From NCBI GenBank assembly GCA_016839515.1, contig JAEOUE010000102.1, positions 1-45,781 on the forward strand: a stretch of DNA of 45,781 bases, in the 5' to 3' direction. Both the position numbers and the translations under genes were made by a program. This document shows positions 1-7,690 of this stretch, in pieces (the first letter of the stretch is position 1; every line of letters begins with the position of its first letter). The notes under the pieces were generated by a model that saw only the letters and a program-made list of their open reading frames with translations, searched no databases and had not been told where the DNA came from. This DNA comes from Candidatus Hodarchaeum mangrovi (GTDB taxonomy: Archaea > Asgardarchaeota > Heimdallarchaeia > Hodarchaeales > Hodarchaeaceae).

Positions 1-956
1 AAGGATTTCATGACTACATGATGAAAGGCCATTATCCAATAGCTTTTCTTTTTATTGAGATGCCTCCTGATCAATATGATGTAAATATTCATCCACAAAA
101 ACGTGAGGTACTTTTTTTTGATGAACAAGTAATACATAATGTAATTAGCTCTACAATCGTTCATTGTCTTAAAACACAGACTCTTATGCCAAAATTATCC
201 CCTATTTCAAGGATCAAGCAGACTAAATTAGCACAAAAGTCACAAGATTCTAATCATACTCCTTATCTCTCATTTCCAAAACTTGTATTAGAAAAAAACA
301 GTAATATTAGTGAACTAGATCATTTTTTAGAAGGAAACCTCTCTCAAAAAGAGCAAGAAACCGATTTAAGAATTCTTGGTTCAAGTGTTAAATATCGTGG
401 TCATCTTGGAAAAGAATTTTTAATTTTAGAAGATGTATCATCGAATGACCTCATAATATTGGATTTTCATGCGACATCTGAAAGAATTAATTTAGAAAAA
501 ATTACTAAAATGTATGAGACTAAAACAATTCTAACACAAACCCTCCTAGATCCATTCAGAGTGGAATTAAGCCCACAACAACGGATTATTATTATTGATT
601 CAGTTGTAGAATTGTCAAATCTTGGATTTGACATCAGATTTCCCAAAAATAATAAATTTATGTTAGAAATTCATGGAATTCCTCAAATATTGACTAAAGG
701 TAATTTAAATGACTTTTTTATGGATCTTTTTGATAACATTCCAAAAACAGTTGTTCAAGACAAAATTAAGGATATTTTAAATATCATCGCGTGCCATTCT
801 GCTTATCGTGCTGGAGAATTTCTGTCTTTTCGACAAGTTCAGGAGCTTCTAAATGATTTATTAAAAACTGAGAATCCTAGAGTCTGTGCACATGGAAGGC
901 CAATTACTTTCCGAATCCCTTATCAAGAAATAAGGAAGAATGTTGGGAGGATCTGA
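1..956 (+). CDS. mutL: DNA mismatch repair protein MutL, C-terminal part (5' end outside window)
   Basis: This is the C-terminal portion of MutL, which couples mismatch recognition by MutS to strand incision. The reading frame is open to the left edge, so the N-terminal ATPase region is cut off. Counting from the first Met at 18, residues 21-31 (DVNIHPQKREV) match the conserved end of the MutL transducer domain. After a variable linker, residues 149-160 (DFHATSERINLE) fit the metal-binding endonuclease motif D-x-H-A-x2-E-x4-E, with Phe in place of the usual Gln. Residues 258-267 (ACHSAYRAGE) and 290-295 (CAHGRP), then FRI, match the remaining C-terminal endonuclease motifs of PMS2-type MutL. 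It is therefore probably a nicking MutL. The stop codon abuts, with no spacer, the stop of the convergent gene. MutL occurs in only some archaea. Identification is confident; nicking activity is inferred. Confidence 0.93.
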   Translation, partial: GFHDYMMKGHYPIAFLFIEMPPDQYDVNIHPQKREVLFFDEQVIHNVISSTIVHCLKTQTLMPKLSPISRIKQTKLAQKSQDSNHTPYLSFPKLVLEKNSNISELDHFLEGNLSQKEQETDLRILGSSVKYRGHLGKEFLILEDVSSNDLIILDFHATSERINLEKITKMYETKTILTQTLLDPFRVELSPQQRIIIIDSVVELSNLGFDIRFPKNNKFMLEIHGIPQILTKGNLNDFFMDLFDNIPKTVVQDKIKDILNIIACHSAYRAGEFLSFRQVQELLNDLLKTENPRVCAHGRPITFRIPYQEIRKNVGRI

Positions 957-1577
957 TTAACTCAAATTTGGAATTATTAGGAATCCCTTTGAATCAAGAG
1001 AATATTCATATTGAATAATAAATTTTTCTTTCTTAAATAAACTTATATTTAATGTGTTTGGTTTAATCCCTTTTTCAAAGAAAAAATGCCAATGAAAATA
1101 ATGAAGGGTTAAATTTTGAAGGAAAGGCTGAAAATAATTGTTAAAGTATCGTGCTTGATTAGTAACAATAACTGGAAAGGATAACTTTTTAGAGATTGAA
1201 CAGATTAAACTTGCAATATATGAGTTTAGATGTATTTCTTCCCTTCGATTTAAGTTTGAATGGCGAAAAACATCATCAATGAATAGAATTGATCTTTCAT
1301 CTAATACTTGAACGAAGAGATCATCCAGTAGAAGAGCTTCTTCCTTAAGTGTTTTGGGCTGAAATATAACCATATTCTTTAAAAGGTGTTTAATTGGTTG
1401 AAAACGGATGACTGGAAATTTTCCAGTTAGATCGATTAAATATATTTTGTTATTTCCATTTTTAAGCTTAATTTGCATAATTTGAACTAAAAAAGTTGTT
1501 TTAAATGTTCCTGGCTGGCCATAGAATTGAACTACTATATTTTTCCAAGTAAATATCTCACTTAGAGGGTCTTTCAT
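957..1577 (-). CDS. RecA/RadB-like P-loop ATPase
   Basis: A 206-residue protein that appears to be a single RecA-fold ATPase core. The Walker A region at residues 20-28 reads GQPGTFKTT; the canonical Gly before Lys is replaced by Phe. Walker B is the hydrophobic run ending in two Asp (SILFIDDVF, about residues 95-103). The segment leading into the P-loop (VVQFYGQPG) resembles RadA/RadB proteins, and the length fits RadB-type RAD51 paralogues without an N-terminal HhH domain. The divergent neighbour is a RuvC-fold protein and the convergent neighbour is MutL, so a role in recombination or repair is plausible. The family is inferred from motifs; it could instead be a KaiC-like or other RecA-superfamily ATPase. 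Confidence 0.6.
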   Translation of the reverse strand: MKDPLSEIFTWKNIVVQFYGQPGTFKTTFLVQIMQIKLKNGNNKIYLIDLTGKFPVIRFQPIKHLLKNMVIFQPKTLKEEALLLDDLFVQVLDERSILFIDDVFRHSNLNRREEIHLNSYIASLICSISKKLSFPVIVTNQARYFNNYFQPFLQNLTLHYFHWHFFFEKGIKPNTLNISLFKKEKFIIQYEYSLDSKGFLIIPNLS

Positions 1578-1673
1578 ATGTTGAATTTCATAAAAGAGAT
1601 GACATCTTAAATTATTACTGATTTAATATTTTTGAAGAAATCAATAGAGATCTTTCAAGGATATACTTGGAAA

Positions 1674-2516
1674 ATGCCCCGAAAATTCAAAATCGCAATT
1701 CAAACCGAGGATATGCGGTTGTACTATAAACTTATGAAATACTTAAAAGCACCTCGGTTGATTACACGATTTTTTGCTACGGATCAAACTATTCCAATTG
1801 AAGATTTCGATTTAATCATTACTACAACCGTATCTGCAGAAACTATTGAACCAAATATTAAAATAATTAGTTTAAAGTCAGATGAAATTGAGCCAAGCAT
1901 TGTTCCTAGAATTATTGGGTTAATAGCTCGTAAAAAAACTTCGATATTTAGAAAATTAATAATAGGGATAGATCCAGGAAAAACAATAGGATTAGCAGCA
2001 GTTTGTGATGGGATGTTATTATATGCTACAACAGCAAAGCTAAATACACTCATAAATAAACTTAAGGATGTAGTGGTCACCTTTCCAAGTGAGGAAATTG
2101 TAATTAGAATCGGAAACCGACCACCTTATGTCTCAAATATCATATTCAATAAACTGTTCTCCTTTTTAGGAAAAGAACCCAAATTTACTCTTGAAATTGT
2201 TGAAGAATCATTTACAACGTCTAAAAATGCTAAATTAAAGCATCAGTTAGGAATAAATGAAGGGGCAGCATTTTCTATTGCACAGAGGTCTGGAAAGCAA
2301 TACAATGATATGGTAAGAAATTTCATTCCCAAAGGTCACATTAAAGAAATAAAGAATTGGAGTAGACAAAGATCAGATAACCGTTTAACTGTTGATTCTC
2401 AACTGGCTGAAGCTGTAGCTTTTGGTGATATTACCCTTGATGATGCAATTTTGGAGAAGAAAAAAAAATTAAATAGTGATAAAAAGGAAAAACCCAATGA
2501 TGGGGATAAATTATGA
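1674..2516 (+). CDS. RuvC/RNase H-fold protein, putative nuclease
   Basis: A protein of about 280 residues containing a RuvC-like ribonuclease H fold. The first strand of the fold is IIGIDPGKTIGLAAV, where the Asp of IDPG is the expected first metal ligand. A Glu pair follows in IVEESFTT, and near the C-terminus DSQLAEAVAFGD resembles the last acidic helix of RuvC/YqgF folds. The first 90 residues are not recognised. Two starts are possible: TTG at 1632, or ATG at 1674 preceded by AAGGATAT; the ATG is chosen. The gene ends in a 4-base ATGA overlap with nadM, so the two are co-transcribed. Relatives include archaeal DUF460-type proteins and Holliday-junction resolvases. The substrate is unknown. 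Confidence 0.55.
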   Translation: MPRKFKIAIQTEDMRLYYKLMKYLKAPRLITRFFATDQTIPIEDFDLIITTTVSAETIEPNIKIISLKSDEIEPSIVPRIIGLIARKKTSIFRKLIIGIDPGKTIGLAAVCDGMLLYATTAKLNTLINKLKDVVVTFPSEEIVIRIGNRPPYVSNIIFNKLFSFLGKEPKFTLEIVEESFTTSKNAKLKHQLGINEGAAFSIAQRSGKQYNDMVRNFIPKGHIKEIKNWSRQRSDNRLTVDSQLAEAVAFGDITLDDAILEKKKKLNSDKKEKPNDGDKL

Positions 2517-3043
2517 CGAATCAATGTGGAATTTTTGTTGGAAGGTTCAATCCTTTTCATAATGGTCATTTACAAGCAACAAAACAAATTTTAGCTCAGG
2601 GGGATGAGCTTATTGTGGCAATTGGAAGCACTCAAGAATCTCATACCTTTCAAAACCCTTTTACCGCAGGGGAACGGATTTTAATGATTCACAACTCTCT
2701 TATTGAGGCTAATCTTCCTCTTTCTAAAATTATTATTACATCGGTTCCTGATATTCACAGATACTCTATTTGGGTAAAACACCTTAAAAGTTATTGTCCT
2801 CCTTTTACTTATGCTATCACTAATAATGAATTGACAAAAAGGTTATTTTTTGAGGCAGGAGTCACGGTTAAACCTATTGGGCCTTTTAATCGATCTGAAT
2901 TAAATGGAACTAGAATTCGTAAATTAATGCTTGAAGGGAATCAATGGAAAGAACTTGTTCCTCTTGCTGTTACTAAAATTATTGAATCCATTGATGGTAT
3001 CAGTAGAATTCGTTCAATCTCTGATTCAAAAATTAAGTGCTAA
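2513..3043 (+). CDS. nadM: Nicotinamide-nucleotide adenylyltransferase, archaeal type
   Basis: NadM transfers AMP from ATP to NMN, making NAD+. The nucleotidyltransferase signature GRFNPFHNGH spans residues 10-19, and the C-terminal phosphate-binding motif appears as NGTRIRKLM, the family's [S/T]xxR-type element. The length of 176 residues is typical of archaeal NadM. The ATG overlaps the preceding stop (ATGA), indicating translational coupling to the RuvC-fold gene, although no metabolic link is evident. Nog1 follows after 13 bases. Identification is confident from the motif pair and length. Confidence 0.93.
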   Translation: MTNQCGIFVGRFNPFHNGHLQATKQILAQGDELIVAIGSTQESHTFQNPFTAGERILMIHNSLIEANLPLSKIIITSVPDIHRYSIWVKHLKSYCPPFTYAITNNELTKRLFFEAGVTVKPIGPFNRSELNGTRIRKLMLEGNQWKELVPLAVTKIIESIDGISRIRSISDSKIKC

Positions 3044-3056
3044 TAAGTGATGTTTG

Positions 3057-4169
3057 ATGCCTTCTTTTAATCCATTCCGTGAAATAATCCCAATTCCTAA
3101 AGCGGAAAAATTATTCCAGATGGCCCAAACAGCTGTAATGAAAACATCTATTAGAGGAACATCTGAAAATGTTCCTCCTCTTCTTAGAATGAGACGAAAA
3201 GAAGCTACTAGAATTGAACTTCTTTCAAAAGAGTTAAGATCTCGATTATTTCGTATTGTTGAAGAATTTCCTCAACTGGATTCGGATACTATAAATGCTT
3301 ATTATGTTGAAATCTTAGATTTAAGCTATGATATTAATGAGCTAAAAAAAACCCTAGGTTCTATTACTGGAACAGCAGAGGTTGTATGGAAAATAAAACG
3401 TGAACATTTAGGAAATGCTTGGAGGGCAGCTTCTGTTATAGATGCAAAATTTATTCGAAGATCTGCATTCGGACGTATGAAATCTGTAATTATACGACTT
3501 GACGAGAGATTACAATTTCTTGAAAAAGTACGCCAAGAAATGCGTTTATTACCAGGAATTGATTTAACCCAACCAATATTTTGTATAGCTGGGTATCCCA
3601 ATGTCGGAAAGAGTTCCTTAGTGAATACAATAACTGATGCGACTCCAGAAATTGGTGTTTACCCCTTTACAACAAAAGAAGTAACACTAGGACACCTTAA
3701 AATACCAATTTTCGGATCTAAAGACGCAATTAAACCTTTGACTAATATAATAGTTCAGATTGTTGATACACCAGGAATTTTGGATCGTCTACTCACGGAA
3801 CGAAATCAAATTGAGCTTCGAGCTCTTGCAGCAATTAAAACTCTAGCAACTGCTATAGTCTTCATCTTTGATTTTACCCAGTATGAGGCTCTTCAAGCAC
3901 AAATAAATCTTTTAAAACAAATAATAAATGAATTTAGTAATGTTCCGTTACTTTTGATTGGAAGTAAGTCAGATATATTCACAAAAGAGCAAGAAACAGA
4001 TTTTTCTAAGTTTTGGGTTAAGAATTTTCCTCAAAAAGAAATTAAACTTCTATCCATGAGAGATAAAAAGACTATAATTGATATATTCACAAAATTTTTT
4101 TATTCCAATGAAATCAAAATTGCTAAAGTCATCACTCAAAGAACAGAATCTCGGATTGATTCTAAATGA
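3057..4169 (+). CDS. GTP-binding protein Nog1-like (ribosome biogenesis)
   Basis: This is a homologue of the Nog1/Obg-related GTPases that act in large-subunit assembly. An N-terminal helical bundle (about residues 1-170) precedes the G domain. G1 is AGYPNVGKSS, the switch Thr lies in YPFTTKE, and G3 is VDTPG. G4 reads GSKSD, where most family members have NKxD, so the usual Asn is Ser. The phrase ERNQIELRALAAI after G3 is characteristic of the Nog1 family. A TTG codon immediately precedes the chosen ATG, and GTGAT a few bases upstream resembles a ribosome-binding site. The gene overlaps truA by 4 bases, forming an RNA/ribosome-related operon. Confidence 0.88.
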   Translation: MPSFNPFREIIPIPKAEKLFQMAQTAVMKTSIRGTSENVPPLLRMRRKEATRIELLSKELRSRLFRIVEEFPQLDSDTINAYYVEILDLSYDINELKKTLGSITGTAEVVWKIKREHLGNAWRAASVIDAKFIRRSAFGRMKSVIIRLDERLQFLEKVRQEMRLLPGIDLTQPIFCIAGYPNVGKSSLVNTITDATPEIGVYPFTTKEVTLGHLKIPIFGSKDAIKPLTNIIVQIVDTPGILDRLLTERNQIELRALAAIKTLATAIVFIFDFTQYEALQAQINLLKQIINEFSNVPLLLIGSKSDIFTKEQETDFSKFWVKNFPQKEIKLLSMRDKKTIIDIFTKFFYSNEIKIAKVITQRTESRIDSK

Positions 4170-4987
4170 ATAATTATGCTTTTCTTTTATCATATCTTCC
4201 ATCATTAAAATACAGTGGCTTTAGTAAACAATTCCACGATTCTACAAACATTCTAACAAAAGTTGCCATGTCCCTTAAGGAGTCACGATTACTAAATTCT
4301 ATTAATAATTCAAATATAAAGATAGCTAGCAGAACAGATCGGGGTGTTGGAGCATTGAGACAAGTTTTTTCTCTAAAATGTTCTCAATTTCCCATTTTAA
4401 CGGAAATTAATTCATATCTCCCAGATGATATCTGTATCCTTGGAGTAAGGGAAGTTTCTTCAGCTTTTAATCCAAGATATGATGCGAATTCTAGAAGATA
4501 TTCCTACTTTCTTATAATGGAAAATTTTAATATTGATGAATCCAAAAAAGCTCTTCAATATCTTCAAGGCACCCACGATTTTCAATTTTTCTCTAAAGAA
4601 GACTTAAAAAATCCAACTAAAACTATTAGAAATCTTAAAAGTATTGAATTAATATCTCATGGAGATAATACCTACCAAATTAGAATTGAATCCAGATCTT
4701 TTTTATGGCATCAAGTAAGGAGAATTGTTGGGCATTTAATAGAGATATCTGAAGGTCGATATAATTCTGATCATACTCTGAATCTATTGAATAAAACAGC
4801 TGATTGGCCAAGGCCCCCCATCGCTCCCTCTGTAGGATTAATACTTGAAGATATTTCTTATCCTGATTTATCTTTTAAAATTGACCAAAAATCACTTAAT
4901 AATTTTTTCAAGACTATTAAGGGCATTCTAATTGACCTTAAAAGAAATGAGCATGTTTATTCATTTTTCTATGCTAATATAGAATAA
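4166..4987 (+). CDS. truA: tRNA pseudouridine synthase A
   Basis: TruA converts uridines in the tRNA anticodon stem-loop (positions 38-40) to pseudouridine. The N-terminal substrate-binding motif appears as KYSGFSKQFH, and the catalytic Asp lies in ASRTDRGVGAL (family consensus RTDxGVHA). Later conserved elements are SYLPDDICIL and FLWHQVRRIVGHL, both diagnostic for TruA. Length (273 residues) is normal. Its ATG overlaps the nog1 stop. The gene ends 6 bases before the convergent pssA-like gene. Confidence 0.95.
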   Translation: MNNYAFLLSYLPSLKYSGFSKQFHDSTNILTKVAMSLKESRLLNSINNSNIKIASRTDRGVGALRQVFSLKCSQFPILTEINSYLPDDICILGVREVSSAFNPRYDANSRRYSYFLIMENFNIDESKKALQYLQGTHDFQFFSKEDLKNPTKTIRNLKSIELISHGDNTYQIRIESRSFLWHQVRRIVGHLIEISEGRYNSDHTLNLLNKTADWPRPPIAPSVGLILEDISYPDLSFKIDQKSLNNFFKTIKGILIDLKRNEHVYSFFYANIE

Positions 4988-4993
4988 TAGTTT

Positions 4994-5761
4994 CTATTTT
5001 CCATTTATCTCATTGATGGTGGATTCCTTTTTCTTCTCTGTAATTTGGAGATAATATGGTCCGAGAATTGTATATAATATTGCAATAAATAGAACTCCAC
5101 TAAGGGTTATTAATGAGGGGAGGAAAAAAAAGACAATCACCACAATACCAGCAATTATTATAAAAGTGGTATCAGATGTCATTTGACGCTTGGGTGTAGG
5201 ATAAGGAATACGTAAAACCATTAAAATCGCTGCTATAACAGCAATGAAGGTTAATAATTCGCCAGTAGGCCAAAAAATCCAATTCAATTCTCTAAATCGT
5301 GCCAGAACCGCACTAGAACCGACTAATAATGCTGCTGCTGGGGAAGGGAACCCTTCGAAATAAATTTTTGTTGGATAAAATGTAAAACGAACTAATCTTG
5401 CCCATCCTGCTAGAGAATAGAACATAGCAATTAAAAGACTAAAGAAATTTGAAAATAATGCGTTTTCATTGAATATAAGCGGAGCTTTAATTAGTAAAAT
5501 TCCAGGAAGAACAGCAAAAGTTAGGATATCACAAACTGAATCAGCATAGAGCCCAATTGTAGATTCAGAATCAGCCATCTTAGCAATTTTTCCATCTAAG
5601 AAATCAAAGATAGCACCAAGAATTATTAATTGGACAGGGGCAAATGGTGTGGTTTGTAAGAATTTTGAATTCAGAGCTAAACTAATACCTAATAAACCGC
5701 ATAATCCATTAAACAAGGTAAAGCTTAAGGCAATAAAAAAGAATTTATTTGTTCTTACCAT
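4994..5761 (-). CDS. CDP-alcohol phosphatidyltransferase, phosphatidylserine synthase-like
   Basis: A polytopic membrane enzyme that joins a CDP-activated lipid to an alcohol, most likely serine. The CDP-alcohol phosphotransferase signature D-G-x2-A-[RK]-x8-G-x3-D-x3-D is present from DFLDGKIAK through IGLYADSVCD, with Lys where Arg is usual. Several hydrophobic segments follow. The next gene on the same strand upstream encodes a phosphatidylserine decarboxylase homologue (26 bases away), so the pair would make the serine then the ethanolamine head group. In an archaeon the lipid substrate would be CDP-archaeol, which is inference. Head-group specificity is inferred from that partner. Confidence 0.85.
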   Translation of the reverse strand: MVRTNKFFFIALSFTLFNGLCGLLGISLALNSKFLQTTPFAPVQLIILGAIFDFLDGKIAKMADSESTIGLYADSVCDILTFAVLPGILLIKAPLIFNENALFSNFFSLLIAMFYSLAGWARLVRFTFYPTKIYFEGFPSPAAALLVGSSAVLARFRELNWIFWPTGELLTFIAVIAAILMVLRIPYPTPKRQMTSDTTFIIIAGIVVIVFFFLPSLITLSGVLFIAILYTILGPYYLQITEKKKESTINEINGK

Positions 5762-5787
5762 AACTAGCTTTCCTCGACCAGATTATT

Positions 5788-6420
5788 TTAGTTTTCAATC
5801 TTTTTTGCTATTTTTGTAACTCCAGCAATGCTTTTGTTTCCTTTGTGGACAAGCACTTGAAATGTTTCTGGAGGATAATGTAGATCTACTTCACTTCCAT
5901 AATGAATAATACCTAAACGTTGGCCTTGCTCAATATGCGTTTTTATAGGATAAAAAATACTACATTTTCGTGCAATCATTCCAGCAATCTGAGTCACTCT
6001 TATTCTTCCATTAATGCTATCAATTTCAATATTTTGTCTTTGATTTTCTTTTGTGCCTCGAGAAAGGAAGGAAAAGAAAGGCCAATGTTTCCCATTTTGC
6101 TCTGTTATATTTGTAATTACTCCAGAAACTGGCATACGAGTAACATGAACATTCAGGAGGGACATTCTGATACGTACAACCCCAAGTTTTGGATCTACTT
6201 CATAAATTATTCCGTCAGCAGGAGAAAATAAATAGGAATCCTCAGGGGTGATTATTCGGTTTGGATCTCTATAGAAAAACAAATGAAATACTAAGATCAC
6301 AAAAATTATTGGGATTGATAGTATTAAAATTGAATGGACTAGTCCATAGAAGAACAATAATGGGATTATTGTGAGAAGTGCAAGAGTTCCCTTTTCATGA
6401 CCTTTTGCTAATTGAAGCAT
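5788..6420 (-). CDS. Phosphatidylserine (archaetidylserine) decarboxylase-like
   Basis: A pyruvoyl-dependent decarboxylase homologue. N-terminal hydrophobic segments precede FSPADGIIYEV and LNVHVTRMP, both conserved in the family. The self-cleavage site is the GS pair within GIIHYGSEVDLHYP, where Ser would become the pyruvoyl group. At 210 residues it matches the short, archaeal/Asd-type decarboxylases rather than the longer E. coli type. It is the first gene of a two-gene operon with the PssA-like synthase. Substrate (archaetidylserine versus phosphatidylserine) cannot be decided from sequence alone. Confidence 0.9.
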   Translation of the reverse strand: MLQLAKGHEKGTLALLTIIPLLFFYGLVHSILILSIPIIFVILVFHLFFYRDPNRIITPEDSYLFSPADGIIYEVDPKLGVVRIRMSLLNVHVTRMPVSGVITNITEQNGKHWPFFSFLSRGTKENQRQNIEIDSINGRIRVTQIAGMIARKCSIFYPIKTHIEQGQRLGIIHYGSEVDLHYPPETFQVLVHKGNKSIAGVTKIAKKIEN

Positions 6421-6762
6421 TTAAGCTGTCTCATATTATATTAGTTAAATTTTTTTGGAGGAAAACTTAAACAATCATCAGGAAGCCTTTAAAGTTTTGT
6501 TCCAAGATTCTAAATTTCAGTAATTTTATTAATCTGAATATCTGGTTTCAATATATAATACTTTCTTTAAGTAGAATACAGTTTATTTTTCTAGAAACCT
6601 TGAAATAACTAACCTTTTTTATTTTCGGTTTCATAAGACCTATACAAGTCAACTAATGGCATTTAAATCTTTAATAATTTCCCCCAAAAGAATCTTTAAA
6701 ATATGAATAAACCAAAATATCGTGAATAATGAGAATACTCTGAAAATGGAGTCAAGACAATT
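6421..6762. other. Divergent intergenic region, 342 bases
   Basis: This AT-rich spacer separates the leftward decarboxylase operon from the rightward coiled-coil/SWIM operon, and so should hold promoters for both. T/A-rich stretches such as TATATAATAC near 6550 could be TATA elements, but none stands out. No ORF with coding character and no tRNA-like fold was seen. Confidence 0.4.
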
Positions 6763-7350
6763 ATGATTATAGATGAACAAAATCTTTCATCTGAGGAAAT
6801 AATTAAGCTCGCATCTCTATTGAAGGTGAAAAAGCGTAAATCTGAGCTTGAAGTTAAGCTTGAGAAATTAAAACTAAGAGCTATGATTGAAGAGCATGAC
6901 CTTGGTAAAGAAATTGATGAAATAAGCCATGAATTAAAAAATATTGAAGAAAAAGCAGATAATGAAGAAGAAAAACCACATGGTCTATTAATCCTCATAC
7001 AGGAGAAAGAAAGAGTGGTTAATAGCCTTCAAAAACTTCACGAAAAACGAGATAAAATTCAAGATCATGTTTATAACTCATTAAAAGAAGAATATATGAA
7101 TGAAGATAATTCAATTCAAATAAAGTTAGAAAAAATCAGGGTGCACTTTCGTTCATTAATTAATGAGTTGCAAGATCAGAAAAAATCATTAGATCGAAAA
7201 CTCGAGGAAATAAATCTCCGTCAGAAAATTGAAGAGCTTCCAGATGAAGTTTATAATCAAAAATTATCTGAATTGAATACTGAAGCGGATCGTTCAACAG
7301 ATCTCTTCGAAGCAACAACCTATCTACTCTCCTTGGTGGAAAAATCGTGA
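6763..7350 (+). CDS. Coiled-coil protein of unknown function
   Basis: A 195-residue, highly charged protein dominated by Lys, Glu and Leu, with long stretches of heptad-like helix (about residues 8-75 and 82-180). There is no signal peptide, membrane segment or catalytic motif. A short break, DNEEEKPHG near residue 66-74, may separate two helical arms. It is coupled to a SWIM-domain gene by a 4-base GTGA overlap, so the two products probably act together. I do not recognise the family. A structural partner or adaptor of the SWIM protein is the simplest guess. Confidence 0.75.
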   Translation: MIIDEQNLSSEEIIKLASLLKVKKRKSELEVKLEKLKLRAMIEEHDLGKEIDEISHELKNIEEKADNEEEKPHGLLILIQEKERVVNSLQKLHEKRDKIQDHVYNSLKEEYMNEDNSIQIKLEKIRVHFRSLINELQDQKKSLDRKLEEINLRQKIEELPDEVYNQKLSELNTEADRSTDLFEATTYLLSLVEKS

Positions 7351-7655
7351 CTACAGAGTTTAAAGATAGAAAAAATGAAGCAAATAGATTAGTAAGTGAG
7401 AATAGAGTTAAAAAGTATCTTATTAATGGTATTATTGAACGATGGGTTGTAGTGGGAAATGAAAGGAATTATTTAGTGATAGTTAATCCTTTTTGGTGTC
7501 GATGTTACGATTTTCAAAATGAAGTACTAAATGAAAGAATCATTCAATGTAAACATAATTTAGCAGTTCTAATTGCCCAAAAAGAAATGAAATATGATAC
7601 TTTCGAAGTGGATAAAGAGGAATATGATTTAATCCGTGAAGAATTGATATTATAA
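7347..7655 (+). CDS. SWIM zinc-finger protein
   Basis: A 102-residue protein with a SWIM domain. The zinc ligands fit C-x-C-x(n)-C-x-H, with C51 and C53 in WCRCYDF and C68 and H70 in QCKHNLAVLIA; the hydrophobic helix after CxH is typical. SWIM domains bind DNA or proteins. Short archaeal SWIM proteins are related to Sws1/Shu2, which partner RAD51 paralogues. The start is GTG, overlapping the stop of the coiled-coil gene. A RecA-like ATPase lies about 6 kb upstream, a suggestive but unproven partner. Confidence 0.8.
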   Translation: MTTEFKDRKNEANRLVSENRVKKYLINGIIERWVVVGNERNYLVIVNPFWCRCYDFQNEVLNERIIQCKHNLAVLIAQKEMKYDTFEVDKEEYDLIREELIL

Positions 7656-7690
7656 TAAAAAAATCACTTATCACTTATATGAAAAATAAA

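Noticed and set aside
1784..2080. Open frame antisense to the RuvC-fold gene
   Set aside because: Shadow of a well-supported gene; hydrophobic composition arises from reading an AT-rich coding strand backwards.
7660..7680. Tandem ATCACTTATCACTTAT repeat between convergent genes
   Set aside because: Only two short copies; not a CRISPR or other array, probably chance or part of a transcript end.
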